Assembly (NCBI RefSeq): GCF_000327285.1
Contig: NZ_HE998569.1
Location: 1-64,000 of the forward strand
DNA: 64,000 bases
Reading direction: 5' to 3'
Source: Holdemania massiliensis AP2
GTDB taxonomy: Bacteria; Bacillota_I; Bacilli_A; Erysipelotrichales; Erysipelotrichaceae
The notes under the pieces were generated by a model. It was given only the letters and a program-made list of their open reading frames with translations, was not told the origin of the DNA and ran no database searches. Of this stretch, positions 9,310 to 18,937 are shown piece by piece (position 1 is the stretch's first letter; the number at the start of each line of letters is the position of its first letter). The position numbers were made by a program, and so were the translations under genes.

Positions 9310-9914
9310 GAATACGTTGGCAATTTTGGGCAAGCGGAGGATCAGGATAACTATCGGTGAATGATAAGCTAGAGTGAGCTTCCAGTTGGATTAAAAGGCG
9401 GCTGATTTTAAAATCTCCGCAGGCCTTTCCGGTTTCTTTCTTCCGTGGCTTTCGCCGTGTGTTTCAATTTTATGATTGCTCTTTATCTATAATAAATAAG
9501 ACTCTCGGAATTGTTGTATCCAGGAGATTTTGACAGGATTTTCGTTTGAAAATGAAATCATTTTATGTTTATATCTGGACAAGTACAGCCGGCTCGTTTA
9601 TAACAGAAGATAGAGAAGTCTTGCAGTGAATTCCTTGGTCAGTTGAATGAGTCTGACTTATTGCTGTGCTAGCGGAGGACGTAAAATCTTGCGTTAAGAT
9701 TGTTGGTTATCAGAAAGGAATTGCTGGACAAGACTTCGGATTTCAGAGATGTTTCATGCGGCTGTTTATTGAAGGAGAAAGAAAGGAGGTCAGATAAGGC
9801 GGTCAGAAACCTTGGGTAATTCTTGATTTTGGATAAGGATTAGGGTCTTGACGACAGAGCTGGTTAGAGCGTTTGATCAGCGGCCATGATTTGATTAGAG
9901 AAGGAGAAATTGGA
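9310..9914. other. Long intergenic stretch before nagA
   Basis: About 600 bases without a supported gene. Several short frames are broken by stops and lack ribosome sites. A decayed gene is possible, but I see no recognisable protein. Confidence 0.4.
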
Positions 9915-11108
9915 ATGATTATTTACTCTGAACGTGTTTGTCTTCCAGATGGAATCCGGCCTGCTTATCTGATTGAGGAAAACGGCAGAATTAAAGCCGT
10001 TGCCGGCAAGGAAGCGGGATTGAAAGCTGACGTTGATTATGGAAATCAGCGGATTATTCCGGGAATTATTGATACCCATAATCATGGAGCGGCCGGTTAT
10101 CGCTTTGATGATGCGAATGAAGAAGAACTGAAACAGCTGCTGAAAGCTCAGGCGGCGCATGGCGTAACGGCGATTCTGCCAACGACGACGATCGTATCTC
10201 AGTTTCCGATTTTAGCCAAACTGGCAGAGGAAACGTTGGATGGGGCACGAATCGCAGGCATTCATTCAGAAGGCCCTTGGGGTGCTCGAGTCGGAGAAAA
10301 AGGGATTAATACCGGTTATCCGCCTGTGGATCTTGACCACGCGAAAAAGATGATCGAAGAGGCGCATGGAAAATTGGTGCTGGTGGATATCGCGCCGGAA
10401 GTGCCGGGTGCGTTGGAGGCCATCGATTATTTTGTTTCTCAAGGTGTTACGGTAGCCGCTTATCATACCAACGCGAACTATGCGGAAGCGAATCGCGGCA
10501 TCGATCATGGCATTACGGTGGCGACTCATCTGGGCAATGTCATGACCGGACTGCATCATCGGGATATCGGCACAATGGGAGCCTGCATTCTGCGGGATGA
10601 GGTGGACTGCGAATTGATCTGCGACGGTCTGCATGTCTGTCTGCCGATGATTCAGCTGATCATGAAGATGAAAGACCATGACCGGATTATGTTGGTTTCG
10701 GATAACGGAGCTTTCTTAGGCGCGCCGGTCGGCCATTACAAGGGCGGCAAAAAGAATGAAAACAGCGACCGTGCAGTGCTGGAAGTGACCCCGGAAGGAT
10801 TTGTGCTGAGTCAGACAGGCCGGCTGACCGGTTCCAGCATGCCGGTTTTGTATGGCATTGGCAATTTGGTGAAGAAACTGCATATGCCGCTGGAAGAAGT
10901 CGTGCGGATGAGCAGCGCGAATCCAGCCCGCAAATATAACCTCAAAAACAAAGGTGAACTGGCCGTGGACAAGGATCTGGATCTGGTCGTCATCGATGAG
11001 GATTATAACGTTGTAGCCACGTATGTTGAAGGCCGCAAAGTCTTTGACCGGGCCGTAGAAAAGAGTCCGTTCAATGAGAGCTTTTTGCAGGAGTATAAGA
11101 TCGACTGA
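9915..11108 (+). CDS. nagA: N-acetylglucosamine-6-phosphate deacetylase-like amidohydrolase
   Basis: The 397-residue product is an amidohydrolase-fold protein of NagA type. It has the metal motif in IIPGIIDTHNHGAAG, GIHSEGPW in place of the usual GIHLEGPF, the histidine segments AYHTNA and THLGNVMTGLHHRDIG, DGLHV, and the catalytic aspartate in LVSDNGAFLG. NagA removes the acetyl group from GlcNAc-6-phosphate and feeds amino-sugar use and wall recycling. The ATG at 9915 follows AAGGAG at 9901. No nagB or PTS gene is adjacent, and several motifs deviate from classical NagA, so a related deacetylase activity is possible. Confidence 0.8.
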   Translation: MIIYSERVCLPDGIRPAYLIEENGRIKAVAGKEAGLKADVDYGNQRIIPGIIDTHNHGAAGYRFDDANEEELKQLLKAQAAHGVTAILPTTTIVSQFPILAKLAEETLDGARIAGIHSEGPWGARVGEKGINTGYPPVDLDHAKKMIEEAHGKLVLVDIAPEVPGALEAIDYFVSQGVTVAAYHTNANYAEANRGIDHGITVATHLGNVMTGLHHRDIGTMGACILRDEVDCELICDGLHVCLPMIQLIMKMKDHDRIMLVSDNGAFLGAPVGHYKGGKKNENSDRAVLEVTPEGFVLSQTGRLTGSSMPVLYGIGNLVKKLHMPLEEVVRMSSANPARKYNLKNKGELAVDKDLDLVVIDEDYNVVATYVEGRKVFDRAVEKSPFNESFLQEYKID

Positions 11109-11148
11109 TTGATGAACTAAGACGATCAAAAAGCGAAGCGATGAATAC

Positions 11149-11196
11149 AAGACGAGTGAAAGGGGAAGTTCTCACATACCCTGCTCGTCTTTTTTC
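11149..11196 (+). terminator. Terminator after nagA
   Basis: Eight-base arms AAGACGAG (11149-11156) and CTCGTCTT (11184-11191) run into a T-tract at 11190-11195. Confidence 0.75.
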
Positions 11197-11264
11197 TTGC
11201 GGGAATGAAAAAAAACAGGCAAGCCTAAGAATAATTCCATGTCGGGCCGTTGACCGAAAGGGAT

Positions 11265-11289
11265 AAAAAAAAGCCGTTTCATCAACGGC
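11265..11289 (-). terminator. Terminator of the HAD phosphatase gene
   Basis: The six-base arms GCCGTT (11273-11278) and AACGGC (11284-11289) are preceded by eight A on the plus strand, giving a U-tract on the minus-strand transcript. Confidence 0.7.
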
Positions 11290-11301
11290 AAAATTTTTAA
11301 T

Positions 11302-12123
11302 TTAATCGAGTTTGGCTAAAATATGCTTTTCCACAAAATCAGCCCATCCCTCATCTTCCACTGATTTTTCAGTAATGAGATCCGCGGCAGCTTTGGTGTC
11401 TTCTGAACCATTCAGCATACAGACGCCGACGCCAGCCACTTGAAGCATGCTGATATCGTTGGTCATATCGCCGAAAGCCCAGACCGATTCAGTATCGATG
11501 TGATGATCCTGACAGAATTTCAGAAGCAGTGCACCTTTGGAAGCTTTAGCATTGCAGAACTCAAACATGGTGTTCTCCGTTTTAAATCCGACAAACCCTG
11601 ACATCGGATATTCCGCAACTCGCTTTTCAATGGCTTCCATATCTTCCGCCCGAACCCGAAAGCCGATCTTAGCGGCGGGCTGCTGCCAGAATTCAGAATC
11701 ATCTTTGACCACATGCGGAAGAACTTTGTTTTTCACAAAGGCTGCGGATGAAGAAACATTCTGATCCAGACTTCGGACATAAGCGACACCGTTTCTGCCC
11801 AGCGTGGGATTGCAGGGAAAAGGCGCCATGATTTCCAGACACTGACGGATCCATTCTGGTTCCATGGAATACAGACTTTCTGTAGTGCCGGCAATTCCAT
11901 CGTAGATTTCCGAACCGTTCAGGCCAATGAGGATTTCGCATTGAATATTCCACATTTCTTCTAAGATATGGAGCTGGTCAATGGAGCGGCCGGAGGCCAG
12001 GCCAAATCCAATGCCTTTTTTCTTAAGCTGATTGATGCAGGTTTGGGCCCGCGGGGTGACATTGTGATGCTTGGGAACTAACGTATTGTCGATATCACAG
12101 ATTACAAGCTGAATTGGTTTCAT
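11302..12123 (-). CDS. Cof-type HAD superfamily phosphatase
   Basis: The 273-residue product has the HAD motif I DIDNTLV (nucleophile and acid aspartates), motif II near LASGR, a lysine in the second half and motif IV FGDMTNDISML. The large cap between residues of about 85 and 190 places it in the Cof/YidA-like subclass IIB. These enzymes dephosphorylate sugar phosphates or similar metabolites; the substrate cannot be read from sequence. The start at 12123 has a G-rich site upstream and gives family length. It is a single gene with its own terminator. Confidence 0.88.
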   Translation of the reverse strand: MKPIQLVICDIDNTLVPKHHNVTPRAQTCINQLKKKGIGFGLASGRSIDQLHILEEMWNIQCEILIGLNGSEIYDGIAGTTESLYSMEPEWIRQCLEIMAPFPCNPTLGRNGVAYVRSLDQNVSSSAAFVKNKVLPHVVKDDSEFWQQPAAKIGFRVRAEDMEAIEKRVAEYPMSGFVGFKTENTMFEFCNAKASKGALLLKFCQDHHIDTESVWAFGDMTNDISMLQVAGVGVCMLNGSEDTKAAADLITEKSVEDEGWADFVEKHILAKLD

Positions 12124-12449
12124 AAAATTCTCATCCCCTATTAATAATATAGTGTATCAGATTCGCGGAATTATGGAGCGGTTGAAATGCATTTTAATGA
12201 GGAATTTTTTGAAATTTTAGCATGGGAATGAAATGGATTATCGAAAATCAACCGCGATGAAAATGGCGGAGCAGAGGGTTTTCATAAATAAAATCCTAAC
12301 TTTTGCAATAGGCGGAAACTCACTACCCTTAAGTGGTGGGTAGTTGACTCTTATATTTTCTTGAGGAAGCAAGTCCTTTGACAGATTTCAGTTGCTTCGG
12401 TGAAAAGCCAGGGTAAAAGACTTTTCAAAAGCAGGAGGAAGCGAAAAAT
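12124..12449. other. Intergenic stretch with a small hairpin
   Basis: No gene is recognised. The inverted repeat ACTACCC (12322-12328) and GGGTAGT (12338-12344) could fold but has no T-tract, so it is not a clear terminator. Confidence 0.35.
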
Positions 12450-13184
12450 CTATGCTTTTTCGTCATCGCGGGATTCCTGATTTATTTCGGAAATCAAACA
12501 AATTGCCTGATCTTCAAGCTGTCCAAGGATATCGCTGAGATTGTTTTTTAATTTCTGGCATTGCTTTCCGATAAAACGCAGTTCACTGCGCTTGTCGATT
12601 TCTGGGATTCCGGTAAAATCCACGCGGTACAAACGAAGCGGAGCGGGAAGCAAGGCTTTCTGATTCAATTGATGAACGGCGCGGCGGTATTGCTGATCAT
12701 GCTGCAAAAACTCAGGGAGCAGTGAAAGAATCGGAGTCAGATTTACAGCCTTGTTGGTAATGGCGGCTTGATTGGGAACGCGGATCAGTTCCACAAAACA
12801 TTCGTTAAGTGCTTGATCCAATCCTTCTAAAGCTTCATAATAGCGTTCAGTAGCCAGGGCAAAATGCAGAATCTCAGCGATATTCTGACCTGAGGAAAGA
12901 GGATCTTTATGCATTAGGCGATCCCACTGATCGGCTAGAGATCGCAGAGAAGGGAAAACGGAACGCGAGATTTCCTCTTTCAGGGAGGTCAGCTGCGCCT
13001 GCAGAACCTCTCGTTTTTGAATCAGCGACTGCTTTTTCTTAGATTGAAATGGGCTGGAAGCATGATCCATTTCATAATCCAGAGCCAGGATGTCGGTCTG
13101 CCTTGTTTCAAGTTCAGCCTGAAGGGTGAAAAACTGTCTGCGGCGATGGAATTCATTCAATATCAAAGAAATGTCGTTTTTCAT
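12450..13184 (-). CDS. Coiled-coil protein of unknown function
   Basis: The 244-residue protein has no signal peptide or membrane helix. The first 90 residues are highly charged and helical (LQAELETRQTDILALDYEMD, then KREVLQAQLTSLKEEI) and should form a coiled-coil hairpin. The rest is mostly alpha-helical, ending in acidic residues. I do not recognise a family. The ATG at 13184 is preceded by AGAGGTGAG with good spacing, so it is likely translated. It stands alone, divergent from the amino acid transport operon. Confidence 0.7.
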   Translation of the reverse strand: MKNDISLILNEFHRRRQFFTLQAELETRQTDILALDYEMDHASSPFQSKKKQSLIQKREVLQAQLTSLKEEISRSVFPSLRSLADQWDRLMHKDPLSSGQNIAEILHFALATERYYEALEGLDQALNECFVELIRVPNQAAITNKAVNLTPILSLLPEFLQHDQQYRRAVHQLNQKALLPAPLRLYRVDFTGIPEIDKRSELRFIGKQCQKLKNNLSDILGQLEDQAICLISEINQESRDDEKA

Positions 13185-13304
13185 CTTTGCTCACCTCTTA
13201 TCATCATTATAAACAAAAGCACACAGAGATGGAAAAAGATTCAGAAATTTAACAAATCTGAAAATATTTTCATGAAAACATTTTGTAAAAATGAAAAAAT
13301 GTGT

Positions 13305-13332
13305 TGTAATCATGAAACGGCAGCGCTATAAT
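13305..13332 (+). promoter_or_regulatory. Promoter of the branched-chain amino acid operon
   Basis: TTGTAA (13305-13310), a 16-base spacer and TATAAT (13327-13332) lie 54 bases before the start of the binding-protein gene. Confidence 0.7.
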
Positions 13333-13385
13333 AAAGCCACTATTACCTTTTGTATTGCAGGTTCTAGAAAGAAACGGGAGATGAA

Positions 13386-14612
13386 ATGATGAAAACAATG
13401 AAGAAAGTATTCATGGGTGCTGCTGCTCTGATGATGGCAGTTTCCATGGCTGGATGCGGGAATTCCGGTTCAGGAAACGGTTCAGCAACAACCCCGGATG
13501 CTGGGGGCAGCACAGGATCAGAGGCAGCGGGGGCTGTGAAGATCGGTCTGCATTATGAACTGACGGGCGAAGTCGCCGATTACGGCAAAGCTGAATTGAA
13601 CGGTTCCTTATTGGCGATTAAACAGGCGAATGCCGCTGCCGGCAGTGAAAAATATGGTTATGTCAAATATGATAACAAGTCGGATCCTACTGAAGCCGTC
13701 ACTTTGGCAGCTCAGCTGGCTTCGGATGGAGTAGCCGGCGTAGTCGGTCCGGCCACTTCTGGTGCAAGCGCGGCTTCGTATCAGATTTTAAACGATGCGA
13801 AAATCCCTGTCTTATCGCCATCCGCGACACAGAACAACGTCACGCTGACCGATCCGGATAAAATTGACAGTGCTCCATACGATTATGTCTATCGCGTTTG
13901 CTTTGAGGATTCCTACCAAGGCGCGGCGATGGCGCAGTATGCCTATGATACGTTGGGCAAGACCAAAGCTGTCATCTATGGCGACTCCACAACCGATTAC
14001 GCCAAGGGGCTGACGGAAGCCTTTGAGAAGCAGTTCACCAAACTGGGCGGCACGATTGTTGCAAAAGAAAATTATGTCAGCAAGGATACGGATTTCTCCT
14101 CTGTCTTAACCAAAATCAAAGGCTTGGATTTTGATGTCCTGTATATCCCTGGCTATTATAATGAGGCTGGCCTGATCATCAAGCAGGCGCGGGATATGGG
14201 GATTGATCAGGCGGTTGTCGGTTCTGACGGCTTTGATTCCGTTACCCTGGTTGAACTGGGCGGCGCTGAGAATCTGAATGATGTTTACTTCACAACAGCG
14301 TACACAACGGTTGGCGCTTCGGCACAGCTGCAGGCCTTCATTGATGCTTACAAAGCGGAATACAATGAAGAACCGAATATGTTTGCGGCTTTGGCTTACG
14401 ATGCAACTAACGTTTTGATTCAGGCGATTGAAGAAGCCGGTTCGTCAGAGGGCGCGGCGGTACAGGCGGCTTTGGCCAAGATCAGCTTCAACGGTGTTAC
14501 CGGTTCATTTACCTTTGATGCGACGCATACGCCGATCAAACCGGTTCTGGTCGTCAATCTGGTTGATGGTGTCCAGACGGATGCGGTTGCGGTCACTCCG
14601 AAGCTGGACTAA
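13386..14612 (+). CDS. livJ: Branched-chain amino acid ABC transporter, substrate-binding lipoprotein
   Basis: The 408-residue product starts with a type II signal peptide ending in the lipobox MAGC. A Gly/Ser/Thr-rich linker follows, then a periplasmic-binding type I fold of the LivJ/LivK group (VKIGLHYELTGEVADYGKAE, VVGPATSGASAASYQ, VYGDST-like segments). It should be anchored outside the membrane and deliver Leu, Ile or Val to the permease encoded downstream. ATG codons at 13386 and 13389 are both plausible after GGGAG. A strong hairpin terminator lies between this gene and livH, fitting the excess of binding protein usually needed over permease. Confidence 0.93.
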   Translation: MMKTMKKVFMGAAALMMAVSMAGCGNSGSGNGSATTPDAGGSTGSEAAGAVKIGLHYELTGEVADYGKAELNGSLLAIKQANAAAGSEKYGYVKYDNKSDPTEAVTLAAQLASDGVAGVVGPATSGASAASYQILNDAKIPVLSPSATQNNVTLTDPDKIDSAPYDYVYRVCFEDSYQGAAMAQYAYDTLGKTKAVIYGDSTTDYAKGLTEAFEKQFTKLGGTIVAKENYVSKDTDFSSVLTKIKGLDFDVLYIPGYYNEAGLIIKQARDMGIDQAVVGSDGFDSVTLVELGGAENLNDVYFTTAYTTVGASAQLQAFIDAYKAEYNEEPNMFAALAYDATNVLIQAIEEAGSSEGAAVQAALAKISFNGVTGSFTFDATHTPIKPVLVVNLVDGVQTDAVAVTPKLD

Positions 14613-14634
14613 CGCACGCAAAGCAAAACAAAAG

Positions 14635-14665
14635 AAAAATAGGGGAAGCCGTTCTCCTATTTTTT
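14635..14665 (+). terminator. Internal terminator between binding protein and permease genes
   Basis: A long stem (outer arms 14635-14647 and 14652-14664, loop at 14648-14651) ends in a T-run. It lies inside the operon, so partial read-through would set a high ratio of binding protein to permease. Confidence 0.8.
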
Positions 14666-14690
14666 CCCATTGAGAAGAGGAGGAAACAAT

Positions 14691-15569
14691 ATGACCCAGT
14701 TTTTGCAGCAGCTGATCAACGGATTGTCGCTGGGGAGCATCTATGCCCTGATCGCGCTGGGATACACGATGGTGTACGGCATCATCAAACTGATCAACTT
14801 TGCCCATGGGGATATTTATATGCTGGGGGCGTATATCGGATTTATCTGTACTGCTCAGTTAGGCATGGGCTTTTTTTCCGCGCTAATCACAGCGATGGCC
14901 CTGTGTGCTTTGATCGGGGTTGTGATTGAGCGGATTGCGTATAAGCCGCTGCGCAATGCAACCCGGATCACCGCGCTGATCACGGCGATCGGCGTCAGCT
15001 ATTTCTTAGAAGCCAGTACCCAGAAAGTCATGGGAACCGGCGTGAAAACCTTTCCGCAGGTGCTGGCAAATCAGAAAATCATGCTTGGCGGCGTCATGAT
15101 CACAACCCAGCAGATTGCGATTTTTGTGATTACGATTGTCTTGATGCTTTTGCTTCAATATATTGTCCGCAAGACCAAGGTCGGCCGAGCGATGCGGGCG
15201 GTTTCGGTCGATGCCGATGCGGCGCGCTTAATGGGCGTCAACGTCGATATGACGATTTCCTATACGTTTGCGATCGGTTCGGCATTAGCCGGCGCGGCCG
15301 GAGTTTTAGTTGGCCTGTATTATAATTCGATCAATCCGCTGATGGGCATGTTGCCGGGCGTGAAGGCGTTTATCGCTGCGGTTTTCGGCGGGATTGGAAT
15401 CATTCCCGGCGCGATGTTCGGGGGCTTCTTCATCGGCATCGTCGAAACGCTGGTCAGCGGCTATGGCAGTTCGCTGTATAAGGACGCTGTTGTTTACATC
15501 ATTCTGATCATCATTCTGGTGGTTAAGCCGGCAGGCTTGCTGGGGAAAAATGTAAAGGAAAAGGTGTAG
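14691..15569 (+). CDS. livH: Branched-chain amino acid ABC transporter permease LivH
   Basis: The 292-residue protein has about eight membrane segments and the LivH pattern: GLSLGSIYALIALGYTMVYG at the start, INFAHGDIYMLGAY, the cytoplasmic AMRAVSVDADAARLMGVN loop that contacts the ATPases, and GGIGIIPGAMFGG near the end. It pairs with LivM to form the membrane channel. The ATG at 14691 follows GAGGAGG at 14677. The stop is four bases from livM, indicating tight coupling. Confidence 0.94.
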   Translation: MTQFLQQLINGLSLGSIYALIALGYTMVYGIIKLINFAHGDIYMLGAYIGFICTAQLGMGFFSALITAMALCALIGVVIERIAYKPLRNATRITALITAIGVSYFLEASTQKVMGTGVKTFPQVLANQKIMLGGVMITTQQIAIFVITIVLMLLLQYIVRKTKVGRAMRAVSVDADAARLMGVNVDMTISYTFAIGSALAGAAGVLVGLYYNSINPLMGMLPGVKAFIAAVFGGIGIIPGAMFGGFFIGIVETLVSGYGSSLYKDAVVYIILIIILVVKPAGLLGKNVKEKV

Positions 15570-15573
15570 GCGC

Positions 15574-16536
15574 ATGAAGAATCTGTTAAATAAAAAGAAT
15601 GCCTGCTGGCTGCTTCTGATTGCGGGCAGCTACGGTTTGATCTCCCTGTTAATCAGTGCCGGCGTGGTCAACAATGTCTATCTGACCGTGCTGATGACCA
15701 TCGGCATCAACATCATTTTGGCGATCAGTCTGAATTTAATCATCGGTGTAACCGGTCAGTTTTCGCTGGGGCATGCCGGATTTATGATCATCGGCGCGTA
15801 TTGTGCCGGGGTTGCCGTTAAACAAATCTCCGCAAGCTTAGGCGGGATTTTGACCGGCATGCTGATCGGAATCGCAATCAGCGGACTGGTCGCGCTCGTC
15901 GTGGCGATTCCAACCCTGCGGCTGCGCGGGGATTATTTGGCCATCGCAACGCTCGGTTTCGGCGAGATTATCCGAATTGTGATTCTGAATATGAAAATCA
16001 CCAACGGCGCGGCCGGCATGATTCTGCCGAAGTTGGTCGATTGGCGAATCATTTTTGCGGCGGTTGTGATCTGCACGGTGATCATCATCAATTTCTGCCG
16101 GTCAGCTCAGGGGCGGGCTTGCATCTCCGTGCGCGAAGATGAAATCGCCGCCGAAGCGATGGGCATCAATACGACTAAGTATAAAATCATGGCGTTTGTC
16201 TTAGGGGCGATGATTGCCAGCGTAGCCGGAGCGCTGTATGCTGGCGCGTTCTATGTCATTAAGCCGGAAATGTTTACGTTTAATAAATCTATTGATATCC
16301 TTGTCCTGGTCGTCTTTGGCGGCATGGGCAGCTTTACCGGCTCCTTTATCGCTGCTGGGGTGATCGGCGTGCTGAACACAGTTTTGCAGCAGTTCTCCGA
16401 TATTCGGATGATCCTGTATGGCTTAATGCTGGTCGGAATTATGATTTTCCGTCCAAGCGGCTTGTTGGGAACGAAGGAATTCACCTTTTCCGCTCTGTTT
16501 AACCGGTTCAGCCGGCGAAAGGAGGTGCGGGAATGA
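15574..16536 (+). CDS. livM: Branched-chain amino acid ABC transporter permease LivM
   Basis: The 320-residue polytopic protein carries LivM hallmarks: NLIIGVTGQFSLGHAGFM, PTLRLRGDYLAIATLGFGEI, the coupling loop ACISVREDEIAAEAMGINTT and VFGGMGSFTGSF. It is the partner permease of LivH. The stop overlaps the livG start by four bases (ATGA at 16533). The length and the order H-M-G-F are standard for this transporter class. Confidence 0.94.
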   Translation: MKNLLNKKNACWLLLIAGSYGLISLLISAGVVNNVYLTVLMTIGINIILAISLNLIIGVTGQFSLGHAGFMIIGAYCAGVAVKQISASLGGILTGMLIGIAISGLVALVVAIPTLRLRGDYLAIATLGFGEIIRIVILNMKITNGAAGMILPKLVDWRIIFAAVVICTVIIINFCRSAQGRACISVREDEIAAEAMGINTTKYKIMAFVLGAMIASVAGALYAGAFYVIKPEMFTFNKSIDILVLVVFGGMGSFTGSFIAAGVIGVLNTVLQQFSDIRMILYGLMLVGIMIFRPSGLLGTKEFTFSALFNRFSRRKEVRE

Positions 16537-17306
16537 CCGTATTAAAGGTAAGCAGTCTGACAAAAAACTTCGGCGGTCTGGCCGCGGTCTCCAATGTCAA
16601 TCTGGAAATTGAGGAACGCGAACTGATCGGACTGATCGGACCGAACGGTGCGGGAAAAACGACGCTGTTTAATCTGTTGACTGGCGTGTACGAGCCCAGC
16701 GAGGGCAAAATCGAACTGAACGTAGACGGTCAGATGAAAAGCATCGGCGGATTGAAGCCGTATGTGATCACTGGCTTGGGGCTGGCACGGACATTCCAGA
16801 ATATTCGGTTGTTTAAGAATATGACGGTGCTGGATAATGTCAAACTGGCGATGAACAAATCGGTCCGGTATTCCGCACTGGCGGCGGTTCTGCGGCTTCC
16901 TTCGTATTACCGCGAAGAACAGCGCATTCTGAATGAAGCCATGGAACTGTTGGAAGTGGTCGGCCTGGCTGAGAAAAAGCAGGTGCTGGCCAAAAATCTG
17001 CCGTATGGACAGCAGCGCAAACTGGAAATTGCCCGCGCTTTGGCCGCCAAACCGAAGATTTTATTCCTCGATGAACCGGCAGCGGGCATGAATCCGCAGG
17101 AAACTACCGAACTGACCGAGCTGATCCATCAGATTAAGGAACAATTCAATTTAACTGTGGTTTTGATTGAACATGACATGTCGCTGGTCATGAAAATCTG
17201 CGAGCGGATTTACGTTCTGGATTATGGGAAGTGCATCGCGCAGGGAACACCGGAAGCGATCAAGAATAACCGCCGTGTCATCGAAGCGTATCTGGGGGAG
17301 GATTAA
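16533..17306 (+). CDS. livG: Branched-chain amino acid ABC transporter ATPase LivG
   Basis: The 257-residue ATPase has Walker A GPNGAGKTT, the LivG-type insertion after it, LARTFQNIRLF around the Q-loop, the signature region LPYGQQRKLEIARAL, Walker B ILFLDEPAAGMN and the switch histidine in IEHDMS. It energises LivHM together with LivF. It starts within the end of livM and ends one base before livF. Confidence 0.94.
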   Translation: MTVLKVSSLTKNFGGLAAVSNVNLEIEERELIGLIGPNGAGKTTLFNLLTGVYEPSEGKIELNVDGQMKSIGGLKPYVITGLGLARTFQNIRLFKNMTVLDNVKLAMNKSVRYSALAAVLRLPSYYREEQRILNEAMELLEVVGLAEKKQVLAKNLPYGQQRKLEIARALAAKPKILFLDEPAAGMNPQETTELTELIHQIKEQFNLTVVLIEHDMSLVMKICERIYVLDYGKCIAQGTPEAIKNNRRVIEAYLGED

Positions 17307-17307
17307 G

Positions 17308-18012
<705 letters not shown>

Positions 18013-18016
18013 GAGT

Positions 18017-18658
18017 ATGTTGGTGAAAGATCGCATGACCGCGAATCCTTACTGCATCAGTAAGGATACCTCAATCAGTGCGGCACTGGATTTGATGGCG
18101 GAACGGGATTTCCATCGAATTCCGGTGGTTGCCGGACAAAATCTGGTCGGACTGGTAACCGAAGGCACGATTGCCGAGAACACACCGAGCAAGGCTACCA
18201 GTCTTTCGGTGTACGAGCTTAATTATCTGCTGGCCAAGAGCACCGTGGAATCGGTCATGATCAAGGACGTCGTAACGATTCATCCCGATGCCTTGCTGGA
18301 AGAAGCGGCGGTGCTGATGCGTCAGCATGATATCGGATGTCTGGTTGTCACGGAAGGTTCCAAAGTTGTCGGAATTATCACGCAGAATGATATCTTTGAA
18401 GCTTTTATCGATCTGTTAGGCTATTATGAGGAAGGCAGCCGGTATGTGATTCCCGTTGAAGATAAGCCGGGAATTCTGGCGGATCTAACGGGGCTGTTCT
18501 TCGGTGAGAAAGCTCAGATTACCAATCTGGCGGTTTATCGAAAAGCAGAACAGACCGATGTCGTCATCCGGGCCCGCGGCGTTGATCCGAAGAGGATGCG
18601 GAAGTTATTGGAGGATCACGGTTATCCCGTGGCGTCTTTGATTACGCGCGCAAACTGA
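18017..18658 (+). CDS. CBS-pair and ACT domain protein (AcuB-like)
   Basis: The 213-residue protein has two CBS motifs (about 1-60 and 75-130: VKDRMTANPYCISKDTS and VESVMIKDVVTIHPDA) and a C-terminal ACT domain (about 142-210: VIPVEDKPGILADLTGLFF). CBS pairs usually bind adenine nucleotides and ACT domains usually bind amino acids. It lies four bases after livF behind GGAGG, as last gene of the operon, so a role in sensing branched-chain amino acids or energy state to tune transport or metabolism is a reasonable inference. No DNA-binding or membrane part is present. Confidence 0.85.
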   Translation: MLVKDRMTANPYCISKDTSISAALDLMAERDFHRIPVVAGQNLVGLVTEGTIAENTPSKATSLSVYELNYLLAKSTVESVMIKDVVTIHPDALLEEAAVLMRQHDIGCLVVTEGSKVVGIITQNDIFEAFIDLLGYYEEGSRYVIPVEDKPGILADLTGLFFGEKAQITNLAVYRKAEQTDVVIRARGVDPKRMRKLLEDHGYPVASLITRAN

Positions 18659-18671
18659 AAATTTGACGGTG

Positions 18672-18703
18672 AGGCAGTCAAGATACAGGCTGCCTTTTCT
18701 TTT
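18672..18703 (+). terminator. Terminator of the liv operon
   Basis: The arms AGGCAG (18672-18677) and CTGCCT (18690-18695) are followed by a T-rich tract. Confidence 0.7.
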
Positions 18704-18937
18704 ATTCATCAAAAAATGTCTGAATCCGAGTAAAATTGAAATCCAGGATTGGCTTTGCTTTGATGCGGGAGGAAAGATTTCTGTTATAATAAAGGAAAGA
18801 TAAAAGAAAGGCGGCAAACGGCTGTCATGGGGATAGATCGGATGAAACAACGTTGCCGTTGGGCAGAATGCGGATCGCTGCAGCTGAAGGCCTATCAGCT
18901 CAAGCTCAGTCTGAGAGGCAGGAAGGGGGCATAAGCC